NCBI RefSeq assembly: GCF_008728855.1
Contig: NZ_CP042906.1
Location: forward strand, 4,391,570-4,455,569
Source of the DNA: Hypericibacter terrae
Lineage (GTDB): Bacteria; Pseudomonadota; Alphaproteobacteria; Dongiales; Dongiaceae
Direction of reading: 5' to 3'
DNA: 64,000 nt
Shown here: positions 62,386 to 64,000 of the stretch, piece after piece
Numbering within the stretch: the first letter of the stretch is position 1
Layout of the letters: every line of letters begins with the position of its first letter
Position numbers and translations under genes: made by a program
Notes under the pieces: model-generated
What the model was told of the DNA's origin: nothing
The model's input: the letters and a program-made list of their open reading frames with translations, nothing else
The model's database searches: none

Positions 62386-63169
62386 GAATCTTTCCCTCGA
62401 GATAGGCGACGCAGCGCCCCGCGATCTCCACGCGCCCGCCCTTGAGCTCGCACTCGAACGTGCCGACGCGCGCGGAGATCTGCCGGCCGGTGAGCTTCGC
62501 CTTGCCCAGCCGCTCGGCCCAGTAGGGCACCGTCACGCATTGCGCGGAGCCTGTCGCGGGATCCTCGGGGATGCCGGCATGGGGTGCGAAATAGCGGCAG
62601 ACATAGTCGCTCTTCTCGCCCGGGGCGGTCGCGATGATGCCGTCCTTGCCCAGCGCCACGATCGCCGCCATGTCGGGCTTGAGGTCCGCCACCTCGGCCT
62701 CGCTGTCATAGACCGCGAGCCACTGATGCACGGCCAGCATCCGGGCCGGCTTGCGGCCCAGCGCCTTCTCGATGCCCGCCGGCATCGCCGTCTTCTCGGG
62801 CGGGTAGATCGGGAAATCGAGCGCCAGCCTGTCCCCGCGCCGGGTCACGCCCAGCACGCCGCCGCGCGAGCGGAAGCTCATCTGCGTGCGGCCCGGCTCG
62901 AGATAGGTCGAGATCACATAGCCCGAGGCCAGCGTCGCGTGGCCGCAGAGATTGACCTCGACCGTCGGCGTGAACCAGCGCAAGTGAAAGTCGCTGCCGC
63001 TCTTGCCGTTCTCGCGCACGAAGAAGGCCGTCTCGGCGAGATTGTTCTCGGCCGCGATCGCCTGCAGCGTCGCATCGGGCAGCCATGATTGCAGCGGCAC
63101 CACGGCCGCGGGGTTGCCGGCGAAGCGCCGCTCGGCGAAGGCGTCGATCTGATAGATCGCCAATTCCAT
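62375..63169 (-). CDS. PhzF-family phenazine-biosynthesis-like isomerase/epimerase
   Basis: Protein of 264 aa of the PhzF family, diaminopimelate-epimerase fold. It begins MELAIYQIDAFAERRFAGNPAAVVPL, the classical PhzF opening. The catalytic Glu is in AAENNLAETAFFV, and CGHATLASGYVI and DPATGSAQC hold the other conserved residues. True phenazine genes are absent, so it is a generic isomerase. It is first in the phzF-azlC-azlD operon, divergent from a MocR-type regulator. Confidence 0.93.
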   Translation of the reverse strand: MELAIYQIDAFAERRFAGNPAAVVPLQSWLPDATLQAIAAENNLAETAFFVRENGKSGSDFHLRWFTPTVEVNLCGHATLASGYVISTYLEPGRTQMSFRSRGGVLGVTRRGDRLALDFPIYPPEKTAMPAGIEKALGRKPARMLAVHQWLAVYDSEAEVADLKPDMAAIVALGKDGIIATAPGEKSDYVCRYFAPHAGIPEDPATGSAQCVTVPYWAERLGKAKLTGRQISARVGTFECELKGGRVEIAGRCVAYLEGKIHVD

Positions 63170-63390
63170 GTTGGTCTCCTGGAAGAAATCCAGTCGCGGC
63201 AGGCTCCGCGTCGCGGTCGCCTTCGTCCCCGGCGCCTCTTTATCACGGGCGCTTTTTCTCGAGCTGCGGAGCGCGCTCGCGCGAGCCCTGCAATTTTTGC
63301 GGCCGATCCCTGAACATCCATGACGACAATCAGGGTTGCGTGCCGGCGATCAATGAATACAATCCTCTCGAATTCTTCGTCAATGTGTGG

Positions 63391-63407
63391 ATTGTCATCA
63401 TGACAAT
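63391..63407. promoter_or_regulatory. Perfect palindrome overlapping the MocR start codon
   Basis: ATTGTCAT-C-ATGACAAT, 8-bp arms with a single central base, runs over the start codons at 63400 and 63406. A related half, ATGACGACAAT, lies at 63320-63330. GntR-type regulators bind such sites, so autoregulation and control of the divergent phzF operon are likely. Confidence 0.55.
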
Positions 63408-64000
63408 GTGGTCGCCCGAACTGACGGGACGCACGGGTCCCCGCTACATCGCCATCGCCGATGCGCTCGCCAGCGACATCGAAGCCGGACGGCTCGGAGC
63501 CGGCGACCAGCTGCCGACGCATCGTGCGCTGGCGGATTCGCTCGGGGTCACGGTCGGCACCATCACGCGGGCCTATGCCGAGGCGGCGCGGCGCGGGCTG
63601 GTGGGCGGCGAGGTCGGGCGCGGCACCTATGTGCGGGGCCAGCCCGATCGCGGCAATGCGCTCTTCGCCATGAGCCGCAAGGCGGAGCACCGGCCGAACA
63701 CGCCCCTGATCGCCGACATGCGGCACAATTTTGCGCCGCGCCTGGCGCAGGACGACAGCATCAATCGCGCCATGACCGCGATCGCGGCCGAGAACATCGA
63801 AGCGCTGCTCGCCTATCAGACTCATGAAGGCATGCGGGAGCATCGCGCGGCCGGCGCCGAATGGGTGGCAATGGGCGGAGTCGCGGCCGAGCCCGAGCGC
63901 CTGCTCGTCACCTGCGGCGGCCAGCATGGCACCGCGGTCGCGTTCAACACGCTGCTCGAGCCGGGCGACACGCTGCTGACCGAGGCGCTCACCTATCCGG
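63400..64000 (+). CDS. MocR/PdxR-type regulator: GntR helix-turn-helix fused to aminotransferase (partial)
   Basis: A frame open to the window end (200 codons shown). Residues about 15-85 form a GntR winged helix (YIAIADALASDIEAGRLGAGDQLPTHRALADSLGVTVGTITRAYAEAARRGLVGGEVGRGTYV). A fold-type-I aminotransferase-like domain starts near residue 110 (LLAYQTHEGMREHRAAGAEWV, CGGQHGTAVAFNTLLEPGD). This is the MocR architecture, which uses PLP as effector. Two starts are possible (63400 or 63406), both within the palindrome. It is divergent from the phzF operon. The C-terminal half lies beyond the window. Confidence 0.92.
   Translation, partial: MTMWSPELTGRTGPRYIAIADALASDIEAGRLGAGDQLPTHRALADSLGVTVGTITRAYAEAARRGLVGGEVGRGTYVRGQPDRGNALFAMSRKAEHRPNTPLIADMRHNFAPRLAQDDSINRAMTAIAAENIEALLAYQTHEGMREHRAAGAEWVAMGGVAAEPERLLVTCGGQHGTAVAFNTLLEPGDTLLTEALTYP

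Noticed and set aside
62375-63169. Phenazine biosynthesis
   Set aside because: Only a PhzF homologue is present, next to an amino-acid exporter. No other phz genes are seen.

Overview
The window is G+C-rich DNA (about two-thirds G+C by eye) from an alphaproteobacterium, most likely a soil or plant-associated member of the Rhodospirillales or a relative. The evidence is a divergent DUF6476/rluD pair followed by rpoH, a hisZ-purA pair, a DUF1127 protein, a prkA-yeaH-spoVR operon, and three promoters of the alphaproteobacterial general-stress (EcfG) type. The species cannot be fixed from sequence alone. Most of the window is catabolic and transport genes in short operons, each with its own regulator. 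I see no insertion sequence, prophage, CRISPR array or rRNA.

Layout: (1) 31-2175, a FadR-type GntR regulator and an AraC regulator. (2) 2557-9359, a sugar-type ABC operon in which the second permease is fused to a strictosidine-synthase/SMP-30-like beta-propeller, followed by a free propeller protein and the double ATPase. This is the most unusual locus here. (3) 9502-11034, a secreted phosphoesterase. (4) 11266-15950, a DapA-like aldolase, a LacI repressor and a polar amino-acid ABC transporter; the aldolase and transporter promoters share an identical 15-bp candidate LacI operator. (5) 17013-21823, the prkA-yeaH-spoVR stress operon behind an EcfG promoter. (6) 21843-31128, an RpiR regulator, a five-gene peptide ABC transporter, an M81 (MlrC-type) metallopeptidase and a PLP decarboxylase on one strand.

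(7) 31305-36460, a small Tat-like protein, an OmpR-type response regulator, a DUF1127 protein, a hybrid histidine kinase, a HigBA-like toxin-antitoxin pair whose toxin has an amber codon at position 2, and a secreted proline-rich protein. (8) 36488-48006, an ABC exporter, an AI-2E-type permease, a YqjD-like protein and an AsmA protein (both with EcfG promoters), two SDRs, an M1 aminopeptidase, a CBS-domain protein behind an FNR/FixK-type box, and a secreted unknown. (9) 48259-53667, an APC transporter with an SDR, tRNA-Glu(CTC), a flavin monooxygenase and threonine aldolase. (10) 53708-58877, housekeeping genes: DUF6476, rluD, rpoH, purA, hisZ. (11) 59047-64000, a Rieske oxygenase with a LysR regulator, and a phzF-azlC-azlD operon divergent from a MocR-type regulator that runs off the window.

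Start codons were chosen by Shine-Dalgarno sequence, family length and overlap with the neighbour, so many differ from the longest open frame. Very long frames antisense to real genes are common in this DNA and were discarded. All functions are family-level inferences read by eye; no database search was run.
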